Shown here one piece after another: positions 23,750-29,786 of a stretch of 30,658 nt of DNA. Every line of letters begins with the position of its first letter. Position 1 is the stretch's first letter. The translations under genes and the position numbers were made by a program. The notes beneath the pieces are model-generated. The model was not told the origin of the DNA. It made no database searches and worked only from the letters and a program-made list of their open reading frames with translations. The stretch is from a virus. The DNA is taken from the IMG/VR virus record IMGVR_UViG_3300032677_000118, positions 1-30,658 of that record; one strand, given 5' to 3'.

Positions 23750-23771
23750 CCGCCGCAAGTCCGCCGCAAGT
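23750..23771 (+). repeat. 11-bp perfect tandem direct repeat
   Basis: CCGCCGCAAGT occurs twice, at 23750-23760 and 23761-23771, with no spacer. The period of one helical turn suits two adjacent protein-binding sites; the position next to an inverted repeat and AT tract suggests a regulatory or origin role. Confidence 0.8.
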
Positions 23772-23784
23772 CACTTAAAAAACC

Positions 23785-23914
23785 ATTCTCTAAACCAAAC
23801 TATAAACAGCTAGTGCGTTTCCTTACCCTCTCCCCCTTATCTACATCTTATATATATACTTTTTACCCACTACAGATGAAATAGGGGGTAAGAAAATGGT
23901 TTGGTTTAGAGAAT
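23785..23914. repeat. 16-bp perfect inverted repeat flanking 98 bp
   Basis: ATTCTCTAAACCAAAC at 23785-23800 and its exact complement GTTTGGTTTAGAGAAT at 23899-23914. The inner flanks also share CTTACCC-type sequence (about 23821-23828 and, inverted, 23886-23892). The loop contains the TA-rich tract. Could form a cruciform, an operator pair or part of an origin. Confidence 0.85.
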
Positions 23915-24126
23915 TTCCAGAGCACTCATATCTCTTTGGAATCCTTGGCTTTTTATTTTTTTTGAGTTGCCCTCCCAAAACGGGGTCTGTTTATAAGAAA
24001 ATAAGTGGTCCGCCAAAAGCCCACTGTCCCCTTTCCAAATCCCCTCCCCCTCAACCCCTCGACTTAATTTGACCAACCACCTTTTTTCGCGTAAGCGTAC
24101 CCATCGAAAGGAAAACCGAAAAATAA

Positions 24127-24375
24127 ATGATCACCCCCAAAACCGCCTCTGTACCCATCCCGGTGTTTTCCGGATGCCGTGGTCGAGGTCCCGGCCAACT
24201 GGCCCGCGCCGTGGTGAACCTTGATCCCGGAGAAAGTTTCTGGACGCATCAACGAGCGCCTTACGCCCGTCGCACCTTGACCGCTTCGGACAGCTGGTTC
24301 CGGCGCACCTTTCCGGATCGTCAGCTGGTGATTGCTGCTGAATTTGGTGGAACCCGCGTTTGGAGAAAGGCATGA
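24127..24375 (+). CDS. Early small protein, paralogue A of a tandem pair
   Basis: The 82-residue protein is of unknown function. Its C-terminal half is LDPGESFWTHQRAPYARRTL, then WFRRTFPDRQLVIAAE and a RVWR end. This same pattern (LxPGESFW.H...R..LT...WF.R..PDR.L.I...G.RVWR) is repeated in the next gene, so the two arose by duplication. It is the first gene of the rightward cluster, with AAGGA 15 nt before the ATG and an AT-rich sequence upstream. Basic, no membrane segment. The fold could be a small beta domain similar to DNA-mimic or host-takeover proteins, but no function is inferred. Confidence 0.7.
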   Translation: MITPKTASVPIPVFSGCRGRGPGQLARAVVNLDPGESFWTHQRAPYARRTLTASDSWFRRTFPDRQLVIAAEFGGTRVWRKA

Positions 24376-24677
24376 AAAAACTCGCCCATTCATCAAAAAC
24401 GAAGGACGTGCCTATTCCTGAGGATGCGCTGGCATCACCCAAGGCCCCTGGCCCACCGACCATCGACCGTGAAATTCGACCCCGCACCCCTGGCCCGTGG
24501 GTCCTGAAAGCCACCTCTCTTGAGCCTGGGGAATCCTTTTGGGTTCACGGCTGGGAAAACCAGATCAGACATCGTCTGACCAACCCCAACCAGTGGTTTG
24601 TGCGAAACCATCCTGATCGCGTTCTCTATATCAAACAGGACGTAAACGGCGGCTGCCGCGTCTGGAGGATTATCTGA
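24372..24677 (+). CDS. Early small protein, paralogue B of a tandem pair
   Basis: A 101-residue protein starting at ATG 24372, which overlaps the previous stop (ATGA 24372-24375); GGAGAAAGG supports translation. It has an additional N-terminal linker rich in Pro and charged residues (KTKDVPIPEDALASPKAPGP) and a C-terminal domain paralogous to the upstream gene: LEPGESFWVHGWENQIRHRL, WFVRNHPDRVLYIKQDV and CRVWRII. The gene is followed by a membrane peptide with a 1-nt overlap. Function unknown. Confidence 0.72.
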   Translation: MKKLAHSSKTKDVPIPEDALASPKAPGPPTIDREIRPRTPGPWVLKATSLEPGESFWVHGWENQIRHRLTNPNQWFVRNHPDRVLYIKQDVNGGCRVWRII

Positions 24678-24832
24678 TGCGATCCTTGATCGGATTTTGC
24701 CTTTTCATCTGTCTTTTGGCCGCTTGCGCCTTTACCGTGGCCTACACGGCGGCTCGCCTTATGATGGGTTTGATTTGGCTTTTCGCCATGCTTTTTCGGC
24801 TTGTTTTGCCGATCAAAAACGATGGCGCTTGA
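24677..24832 (+). CDS. Small membrane protein, 51 residues
   Basis: The ATG at 24677 overlaps the preceding stop by one base (TGATG), so it is translationally coupled. The product has two hydrophobic segments (residues about 3-24 and 29-44), separated by a short arginine-containing loop, and ends in a charged PIKNDGA tail. LAAC at residues 14-17 looks like a lipobox, but the following segment is again strongly hydrophobic, so a two-pass inner-membrane protein is more likely. Function unknown; small membrane proteins near early genes often act in superinfection exclusion or lysis control. Confidence 0.65.
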   Translation: MRSLIGFCLFICLLAACAFTVAYTAARLMMGLIWLFAMLFRLVLPIKNDGA

Positions 24833-24887
24833 CAGCATCTTATTCTGTCTTCAAGAAGAGAAAGAAAAAGAAAAAAGGCCAATTGCA

Positions 24888-25154
24888 ATGATGTTTTCCG
24901 ACTTAAAATTTATAGAAGTCCGGCCCGCTTTCTTTCATGCCGTTGTGTTTTTCCCCAATGGTTATGGCGCGAGTGTGGTCAACGACCTTGGTGTTGATGG
25001 TCGGTTTGAACTGGCCGTCATCAAGGGTCGCTCTCGAAACAGCTATACGGTTTGTTATGAGATGCCCATTACCGCAGACGTGGTTCGTTATCAGTCTGCG
25101 GATGAGATCACCAATCTTCTGTCTCGGATTGAGGCTCTGGACCCGATCAAATGA
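24888..25154 (+). CDS. Early protein of unknown function
   Basis: An 88-residue product from ATG 24888; AAGG lies 9-10 nt upstream in an A/G-rich leader. A longer form from ATG 24822 overlaps the previous gene and would add a charged stretch (LQEEKEKEKRP) of doubtful coding value. The core is beta-rich with FIEVRPAFFHAVVFFPNGYG, ASVVNDLGVDGRFELAVIKG and NSYTVCYEMPITADVVRYQS, then a terminal helix ITNLLSRIEALDPIK. No motif was recognised. It overlaps the next start by 4 nt. Confidence 0.7.
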   Translation: MMFSDLKFIEVRPAFFHAVVFFPNGYGASVVNDLGVDGRFELAVIKGRSRNSYTVCYEMPITADVVRYQSADEITNLLSRIEALDPIK

Positions 25155-25378
25155 CCAAGGTTTCAAAGTGTTACACGCCCTATCATCCGACGGTGATTGA
25201 AGTTCAGTCGGCCCAGATTGTTGGCGGTGATTTGCTGGCGCAGATTCTTCATCTTGAAGCGTCTCGCAATGCGATCACCACTGAAACGGCCATGAACGCC
25301 AAGATGAGATCGGATTTGTTTGACGACATCCGCAGGCTTTACAAGCGCGCCGTGCGCGAGGCTGGGCGTGTGAAGTGA
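25151..25378 (+). CDS. Early small helical protein of unknown function
   Basis: 75 residues with an ATGA overlap at the start (25151-25154). The N-terminus KCYTPYHPTVIEVQSAQIVG is followed by a helical basic segment LLAQILHLEASRNAITTETA and LFDDIRRLYKRAVREAGRVK. Basic character and helical structure suggest nucleic-acid or protein binding. I do not recognise the family. Confidence 0.65.
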   Translation: MTKVSKCYTPYHPTVIEVQSAQIVGGDLLAQILHLEASRNAITTETAMNAKMRSDLFDDIRRLYKRAVREAGRVK

Positions 25379-25413
25379 CTCCTACTCAATAACAAGACAA
25401 AGGAATTCATCAA

Positions 25414-26154
25414 ATGGAAATCTTACAGATCACGACCGACATGGTCGTTAACGGACTGTACTCAGGCCCAGACGTCTCCAACTATTCTGGTCACATCCAT
25501 ATCCCTGCCGGACTTGGATGTGTGAAATTTACCGGATCGCTGATGGCCGCCGGACGAATTCTCGCCGAGGCTGGCTCGGGCATCGAGGCTGGCTCGGGCA
25601 TCAAGGCTGGCTGGGGCATCAAGGCTGGCTGGGACATCAAGGCTGGCGATAGCATCGAGGCTGGCGATAGCATCGAGGCTGGCTGGGACATCGAGGCTGG
25701 CTCGGGCATCAAGGCTGGCTCGGGCATCAAGGCTGGCGATAGCATCAAGGCTGGCTGGGGCATCAAGGCTGGCGATAGCATCAAGGCTGGCGATAGCATC
25801 AAGGCTGGCTGGGACATCAAGGCTGGCGATAGCATCAAGGCTGGCTCGGACATCGAGGCTGGCTCGGGCATCAAGGCTGGCTGGGACATCAAGACTGGCT
25901 ATAGCATCAAGGCTGGCTCGGACATCGAGGCTGGCTGGGACATCGAGGCTGGCGATAGCATCGAGGCTGGCGAGGGCATCGAGGCTGGCTTTGCGGTCTG
26001 CGCGAAGTGGGTCAGCGCCCGCCTCCGCATTTTTGTGGGCCTCTGCATGTGCCGACTGCCGACTGCTGAGGAGGCCCAGCTTCGCGCCGAACTTCGCTCA
26101 GGCACCATCGCTTTCGGTGAGCATGTTCCGCCGGTGAAAGAGATTGATCAGTGA
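25414..26154 (+). CDS. Hexapeptide-repeat beta-helix protein
   Basis: A 246-residue protein with AAAGGA 10 nt before ATG 25414. Residues 1-52 form an N-terminal part of unknown fold (VVNGLYSGPDVSNYSGHIHI). Residues 53-190 are 23 consecutive hexapeptides of the type A-G-[WSD]-[GDS]-I-[EK]; one starts with T instead of A. Such Ile-at-fixed-position repeats are expected to form a beta-helix with Ile stacked inside and alternating Glu/Lys outside. The C-terminus has FAVCAKWVSARLRIFVGLCM, then a helix AEEAQLRAELRSG. Similar IKAGWGIEAG-type proteins are known from phages without function. The antisense ORF across the repeats is an artefact. Confidence 0.82.
   Translation: MEILQITTDMVVNGLYSGPDVSNYSGHIHIPAGLGCVKFTGSLMAAGRILAEAGSGIEAGSGIKAGWGIKAGWDIKAGDSIEAGDSIEAGWDIEAGSGIKAGSGIKAGDSIKAGWGIKAGDSIKAGDSIKAGWDIKAGDSIKAGSDIEAGSGIKAGWDIKTGYSIKAGSDIEAGWDIEAGDSIEAGEGIEAGFAVCAKWVSARLRIFVGLCMCRLPTAEEAQLRAELRSGTIAFGEHVPPVKEIDQ
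25570..25983 (+). repeat. 18-bp tandem repeat, 23 units
   Basis: The unit GCTGGCxxxxxCATCrAG varies only in the middle codons and between GAG and AAG at the end. It keeps a strict 18-bp period through 414 bp with no indels, so the unit number can change by slippage without frameshift. Confidence 0.9.
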
Positions 26155-26249
26155 CTCTCACCCAAGAACAAATCGCGGAGATCGAGGCGCTTGTCCGAAC
26201 GACGCCGACTATTTCGGACGCCCCCACCACCCCGGAGCATGAGCAATGA
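26151..26249 (+). CDS. 32-residue protein between two repeat genes
   Basis: The GTG at 26151 overlaps the preceding stop (GTGA 26151-26154) and the stop at 26247-26249 overlaps the next start (ATGA 26246-26249), exactly like the longer genes here. The peptide is TLTQEQIAEIEALVRTTPTI followed by a Pro/Thr/Glu tail; the first half is a typical short helix of small phage proteins. No homologue can be named. Confidence 0.5.
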   Translation: MTLTQEQIAEIEALVRTTPTISDAPTTPEHEQ

Positions 26250-26638
26250 ATTATGGCCCTGAAACTGAAACCGTCGAAGCCTTCATCCGTCATCTCAAAC
26301 GCATGACCCCTGAGCAGTGGGTCGCTGCCAATGACGCTGCCTGGGCCGCTATCGCTGCCTGGGCCGCTGCCAGGGACGCTGCCAGTGACGCTGCCAGGGC
26401 CGCTGCCAGGGCCGCTGCCAGTGACGCTGCCAGGGCCGCTGCCGCTGCCTGGGCCGCTGCCTGGGCCGCTGCCTGGGACGCTGCCAGGGCCGCTACCTGG
26501 GCCGCTGCCTGGGCCGCTAATGAAATCCAGGGCGCTGCATTTATGCGCAATCGCGGCCAGCCCTTCTACTTCCTGCCCATGTTCGGCTTCGCTGACCCCG
26601 AAGCGGTTCTGGCTGCGGATAAGGAGCATGACCAATGA
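26246..26638 (+). CDS. Alanine-rich tetrapeptide-repeat protein
   Basis: A 130-residue protein. The N-terminus ETVEAFIRHLKRMTPEQWVA is a normal helix; residues 31-91 are Ala-rich with four-residue periodicity (WAAA, RDAA, SDAA, RAAA), predicted as one long alpha-helix with Trp, Arg and Asp repeating along a surface. The C-terminus has FMRNRGQPFYFLPMFGFADP and ends AADKEHDQ. Similar AWAAAWAAA-type repeats occur in phage and bacterial proteins of unknown function. Start and stop overlap neighbours by 4 nt. Confidence 0.72.
   Translation: MNYGPETETVEAFIRHLKRMTPEQWVAANDAAWAAIAAWAAARDAASDAARAAARAAASDAARAAAAAWAAAWAAAWDAARAATWAAAWAANEIQGAAFMRNRGQPFYFLPMFGFADPEAVLAADKEHDQ
26336..26518 (+). repeat. 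12-bp imperfect tandem repeat (Ala-rich codons)
   Basis: Units such as GCCGCTGCCTGG and GCTGCCAGGGCC repeat with a 12-bp (four-codon) period. Most differences lie at the Trp/Arg/Ser-Asp codon. Confidence 0.8.
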
Positions 26639-26754
26639 GCGAGCAACAAGACACCCGCCGTTACGTCCTGCGGGCGGAAACCACCCCGATGCGCGACCAC
26701 ATCGGCTACTGGACCGGCAAGGGCGCCTGCATCTTTCCGGTGGCCAAGTCGTGA
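26635..26754 (+). CDS. 39-residue small protein
   Basis: ATG 26635 overlaps the preceding stop by 4 nt (ATGA) and its own stop (TGA 26752-26754) overlaps the next start GTG 26751. The peptide contains RRYVLRAETTPMRDHIGYWT followed by GKGACIFPVAKS. It has the look of a small cytosolic phage protein; no function known. Confidence 0.5.
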   Translation: MSEQQDTRRYVLRAETTPMRDHIGYWTGKGACIFPVAKS

Positions 26755-27260
26755 GGAACCAAATCCTTCTAGGCGATTGCTTCGACCATATGGCCACGAT
26801 CCCCAGCGGGTCAGTGGATATGATCCTTTGCGATCTGCCCTATGGGACGACGCAAAACAAGTGGGACAGCGTCCTTCCCCTGGACCGCCTCTGGGCGGAA
26901 TATTGGCGAGTGACGAAGCCCAACGTGGCGACCGGATCGATGCTGCATACCGACGAGCATGGCGGCTACCGTGGAATCGGTGGCCTGTTCTACCAGCACG
27001 AGACGATCAGGCACGGGGCTGGGGAATACGTGCGCGACGGGGTGAGTACCAACGACATCGAGAGCGTGTGGGCCGTCCTGAAGCGCGGGCTGCATGGCGT
27101 CTATCACCATGCGTCACCAAAGCACCTTGGCCGCTACGTCGATGAGTTCACCTTCCGGCTGAACGATGGCAACGTGAAGCGCCAGTCCATGCAGCGGGTC
27201 GATAGCCTGCTGCGCGGGGCGGTCGGGCGCCGGATCACCTACGCGGAGTTGACGGCATGA
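26751..27260 (+). pseudogene. Chimera: N-terminal DNA methyltransferase joined in frame to IS1595-type transposase C-terminus
   Basis: A 169-residue open frame from GTG 26751. Residues 1-58 read as the start of a DNA adenine/N4-cytosine methyltransferase: ILLGDCFDHMATIPSGSVDM, ILCDLPYGTTQNKWDS (motif IV as DLPY) and LWAEYWRVTKPN. The S-adenosylmethionine motif, expected later in this class, is absent. At residue 59-62 the sequence changes to SMLHTDEHGGYRGIGGLF, HETIRHGAGEYVRDG, IESVWAVLKRGLHGVYHH and RITYAELTA, the C-terminal part of an ISXO2-like transposase of the IS1595 family. It contains only the second catalytic Asp and the following N/E region. Neither half should be active. The join is near 26925. 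Confidence 0.8.
26925..27260 (+). mobile_element. IS1595-family (ISXO2-like) transposase remnant, C-terminal part
   Basis: About 110 residues of a DDE-type transposase remain, ending at TGA 27260. The left part of the element is missing; the right boundary is unknown, as no convincing terminal inverted repeat or target duplication was found by eye. Base composition from here to about 28.9 kb is more GC-rich than the adjacent phage genes, so the IS end could have come with the modification genes. Confidence 0.7.
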
Positions 27261-27397
27261 GCGAGGGGCTGGAGGCGCTGACCAAACTGGTCAGGGTCGT
27301 GATGTCATACCGGCCCGACAAGGCGCGCCCTGACCAGAGGCGCGACAAGGGCGGTTCGAGTCAAAGGCCGCCCCCCAAACCGGGACCGGGACAGTGA
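27257..27397 (+). CDS. 46-residue ORF between IS remnant and methyltransferase
   Basis: ATG 27257 overlaps the transposase stop by 4 nt and the TGA at 27395-27397 overlaps the GTG start of the methyltransferase. The peptide has a helix LEALTKLVRVVMSYRPDK and a basic, Pro-rich tail ending KPGPGQ. It may be part of the former IS element or simply an inter-gene ORF. Confidence 0.4.
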   Translation: MSEGLEALTKLVRVVMSYRPDKARPDQRRDKGGSSQRPPPKPGPGQ

Positions 27398-28566
27398 CGA
27401 AATTCATATCCTTGTTCTCCGGCGCCGGTGGCCTCGACATTGGCCTAGAGCGCGCTGGGTGGGACTGCCTATTCGCTACGGATGTCGATCCGGTCGCGAT
27501 CCGAACGCTTGAGGCGAACCGGGGACGTCGGATAGGTCGAGGCCAGCGCGCCTTCGCGACCGCCGTGATCCAAGAGGCCGACATCCGTAAACTGACCGGC
27601 GCCGACATCCTCGCGAAGATCGGATCGGTGCGCGGGGCCGTGCCGTTGCTGGCGGGCGGCCCCCCCTGCCAGTCGTGGAGCAGCGGCGGCCTTCAAAAGG
27701 GCTTCGCCGACCCTCGCGGGCGCCTTGTGGCCGACTACCTCCGGCTCGCCACCGAGATCGACGCCCGGTGGCTGATTTTCGAAAATGTGCGAGGCTTGTT
27801 GACCGCCCGCGGTCCTGACGGCGCGCCCGGAAGCGCTCTTGCGCACGTCCGCCGCAGTCTTCTGGACCGGGGCTGGCAGACCCGCGTCGAACTCCTGAAC
27901 GCTGCCGACTATGGCGTGCCCCAACGCCGAGTCCGGCTCATCATGGTTGGCTATCGGGCCGGTGACGCCCCGCCCATTCCAGCCCCGACTCACGCCGACG
28001 CTTGGGTTTCCCTGGCGGATTGCTTGGCGAAGGTGACGTCGCCCGAGGGCGATGAGATCATCCGGCCGACCGGGAAGATGGCGCTGGAGCTTGCGCCGCT
28101 GTCGCCAGGGACCGGCGCAAAGAGCCCGGGCAAATGCGAGACCACGCGCCCCGGCGGACACTGGGGCTATAAGCAGGGCGCATTCATCGCCGATCTGCGC
28201 TTACCGGCGCGCACCGTCACCGCGAGCGGCCAACAAGACTGGATACGCGATCCCAAGTTGGGGCTGCGACGGCTCTGCCCCCGCGAGTGCGCTGCGATCC
28301 AGACCTTCCCTGACGACTGGCAACTCGACGGAAAGCGCGCCGATCAATACCGCCTGATCGGCAACGCCGTGCCGCCCCTGTTGGCGATGAAGCTTGGGGC
28401 TTCGCTCCGTGCGCACATCGACCGCACGGCGCCTGTCGAGCCTCGGGCGTGGAGCGCGCTGCATCCGCTGCCTGAACGGCTCCAATCGGCGATCCAATAC
28501 ACCGAGCGCGAAGAGCGGCGGAACGGTGCGTCGCGTCGCGCGGTCGGTCGGCGCCTCACCGCTTGA
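27394..28566 (+). CDS. DNA (cytosine-5-)-methyltransferase
   Basis: A complete 390-residue C5 methyltransferase. Motif I FSGAGGLDIGLERAG at residues 8-22, motif IV GGPPCQSWSSGG with catalytic Cys at about 92, motif VI ENVRG at 130-134, motif VIII QRRVRLIMVG near 177-186, then a target-recognition region of about 190-265, and motif X LIGNAVPPLLA near 321-331 are all present and in order. It should methylate cytosine at C5 in a sequence-specific site. Start is GTG 27394 with a GTGA overlap. The gene is more GC-rich than the phage structural genes and lies next to an IS remnant, indicating acquisition. Confidence 0.92.
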   Translation: MTKFISLFSGAGGLDIGLERAGWDCLFATDVDPVAIRTLEANRGRRIGRGQRAFATAVIQEADIRKLTGADILAKIGSVRGAVPLLAGGPPCQSWSSGGLQKGFADPRGRLVADYLRLATEIDARWLIFENVRGLLTARGPDGAPGSALAHVRRSLLDRGWQTRVELLNAADYGVPQRRVRLIMVGYRAGDAPPIPAPTHADAWVSLADCLAKVTSPEGDEIIRPTGKMALELAPLSPGTGAKSPGKCETTRPGGHWGYKQGAFIADLRLPARTVTASGQQDWIRDPKLGLRRLCPRECAAIQTFPDDWQLDGKRADQYRLIGNAVPPLLAMKLGASLRAHIDRTAPVEPRAWSALHPLPERLQSAIQYTEREERRNGASRRAVGRRLTA

Positions 28567-28943
28567 ACGTCCCAGCCAACCTCGCGGCCCATCACCGACA
28601 CGAGGCAGCGGTGGCCGCCGCCACATACGTTGCCGGACTGACTACGCCGCAGGCGGCTACGGATTGGCACGCCGCCAACGTGCAAGCGCGCCGTGACGTG
28701 ATCTCGGCCCTTAGGGCATCGGCCTGTTTGAACGATGTAGAGGGCGCGCTCAAAGCCAGCGGAGCTTACCTCCGAGTCTTCCGACACATCCTGGCGCCAC
28801 CGATCAGCCAGGACCAGTTCAAGCTCTTCTGTCCTACGTATTCCAAGGTCAGAGAGAATAGCGGATCACCCATCCCGGACGGTCAGGCGCCCGCCATCGC
28901 CGCCTATGTTGAAACTTTGCCGAGGACAGTGACATGGGGTTGA
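28563..28943 (+). CDS. Short protein after C5 methyltransferase; possible truncated restriction endonuclease
   Basis: A 126-residue ORF that starts at TTG 28563, overlapping the methyltransferase stop by 4 nt; no methionine occurs later. The sequence AAHHRHEAAVAAATYVAGLT, then VEGALKASGAYLRVFRHILA, PPISQDQFKLFCPTYSKVRE and GQAPAIAAYVETLPRT is helical and resembles the N-terminal region of some type II restriction enzymes (XamI-type is a weak guess). A catalytic PD-(D/E)XK core is not seen, and the ORF ends where the next, phage-like membrane gene begins, so the enzyme may be cut. The family guess is low confidence. Confidence 0.55.
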   Translation: MNVPANLAAHHRHEAAVAAATYVAGLTTPQAATDWHAANVQARRDVISALRASACLNDVEGALKASGAYLRVFRHILAPPISQDQFKLFCPTYSKVRENSGSPIPDGQAPAIAAYVETLPRTVTWG

Positions 28944-29434
28944 CCCTATTGCCCGCCATTTTCGCGGCTGCGGAGTACGTCACCGGGCGCGATTTCTTCG
29001 CCCGCGCCCGCTTGCCGGGTCGATCGATCTGGTATGTCGGCCCTGTGGCCACGGCTTTGCTTTGGACCCTGTCTGGCCCGGCCACGCCCCTGTGGCCATT
29101 GGGCGTATCCTGGGCTCTATGGCGCGGCATCCTGGGCTGGTCGACGTTGGGCGGCTCGGAAGACCCTCTGACCACCGCCCAAGTTCTGGGATTGACGTTG
29201 CGGGACATTGCGGCCTTCGCCTTCCTTCTGTTGCCGATCAGGTTCTGGCCAGACGTCTACTGGACGCTGGTGGTCCTGGCCGCGACCGCCTTCACCCTGT
29301 GCCATATCGCTCTAGCCATGTTTCAGGGCGATGCCGCCCGCGAAGGGAAAGACATTACACCGCAGATCGATGTCGCCCGAGGCTTGGCCTTCGGCTTTGT
29401 CTACGCAATCATCACAACAGGAGTGGCGGCGTGA
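28934..29434 (+). CDS. Multi-pass membrane protein of unknown function
   Basis: A 166-residue protein with GAGGA upstream of ATG 28934; the start lies in the end of the previous ORF. At least four hydrophobic segments are seen, about residues 34-55, 57-70, 88-102, 108-128, plus LAFGFVYAIITTGVAA at the C-terminus. A loop RDFFARARLPGRSIW lies near the N-terminus. It could be an inner-membrane protein acting in exclusion or lysis regulation, but no homologue is named. It marks the return of lower-GC, phage-like sequence. Confidence 0.7.
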   Translation: MGLTLLPAIFAAAEYVTGRDFFARARLPGRSIWYVGPVATALLWTLSGPATPLWPLGVSWALWRGILGWSTLGGSEDPLTTAQVLGLTLRDIAAFAFLLLPIRFWPDVYWTLVVLAATAFTLCHIALAMFQGDAAREGKDITPQIDVARGLAFGFVYAIITTGVAA

Positions 29435-29673
29435 TTGCCGCAGCCTCTCAGGTTCCCGCTTGGCGCGACATCTCGACGGCTCCAAAAGACGGAACGGTGA
29501 TTGATCTTTGGGTTATCGGTCTTGTTCCTGGCCGCGTCGTCAATTGCCGATGGGGTACGCCGCTTCCAGCATCCTATAAATTCCCTGACCAATGGGTGGC
29601 TGAAAACGGACTTGCTCTAAACAAGCGCGTAACCGCCACCCACTGGCGACTGCCCCCGGACCCTCCTCTTTAA
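29431..29673 (+). CDS. DUF551-like small phage protein
   Basis: 80 residues from GTG 29431, overlapping the previous stop by 4 nt (GTGA); the longer open frame upstream lies inside the membrane protein gene. The pattern WRDISTAPKDGTVIDLW, then VVNCRWGTP, PDQWVAENGL and a THWRLPPDPP end is the DUF551 type seen in many phages, with conserved Trp, Asp-Gly and terminal W-x-L-P. Function is unknown. Confidence 0.7.
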   Translation: MIAAASQVPAWRDISTAPKDGTVIDLWVIGLVPGRVVNCRWGTPLPASYKFPDQWVAENGLALNKRVTATHWRLPPDPPL

Positions 29674-29690
29674 CCCATGAACCCTGATTC

Positions 29691-29786
29691 ATGACCGACG
29701 AACAAAAGCCCTTGCTTTTTTCATCGACCTTATTCAGTCTAAAGAAAGAAAAGAAGATTGATGAAAATAGACAGTTTGGCTTTTGA
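29691..29786 (+). CDS. 31-residue leader-like ORF before the HD hydrolase
   Basis: ATG 29691 opens a short frame (TDEQKPLLFSSTLFSLKKEK) that overlaps the start of the HD hydrolase. The section SSTLFSLKKEK resembles the leader SILFCLQEEK before the gene at 24888, so the similarity may be in the DNA (regulation) rather than protein. No strong ribosome site. Confidence 0.25.
   Translation: MTDEQKPLLFSSTLFSLKKEKKIDENRQFGF

Larger units (their letters stand above)
23700..24126. other. AT-rich divergent control region with no convincing gene
   Basis: These 427 bases separate the leftward late operon from the rightward early genes. They contain an 11-bp direct tandem repeat, an inverted repeat, an AT tract with alternating TA near 23845-23865, a T-rich tract near 23950 and a pyrimidine-rich region near 24030-24060. 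No ORF here has good start signals; a short plus-strand ORF from 23699 lacks a ribosome site. Terminator-like, promoter and origin functions could share this region. Confidence 0.6.

Noticed and set aside
23699-23884. Short rightward ORF with basic product in the divergent region
   Set aside because: No ribosome site, overlaps the inverted repeat and AT tract, low-complexity product.
24677-24832. Lipoprotein or spanin call for the 51-residue membrane peptide
   Set aside because: LAAC resembles a lipobox but is followed by a second hydrophobic segment; no spanin-like partner nearby.
25491-25892. Leftward open frame made of Met-Leu-Ser-Pro-Ala repeats
   Set aside because: It is the reverse of the 18-bp repeat, which lacks stops in several frames by composition; no start signals.
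25570-25983. CRISPR array
   Set aside because: The 18-bp units are contiguous, without unique spacers, and encode a regular hexapeptide in frame.
26290-26550. Leftward Ala-rich open frame
   Set aside because: Reverse of the 12-bp repeat gene; same explanation.
26331-26750. Rightward frame with Leu-Pro-Gly-Pro repeats fused upstream of the methyltransferase fragment
   Set aside because: It is an alternative frame of the Ala-rich repeat gene; the GTG at 26751 with a GTGA overlap is a better start for the chimera.
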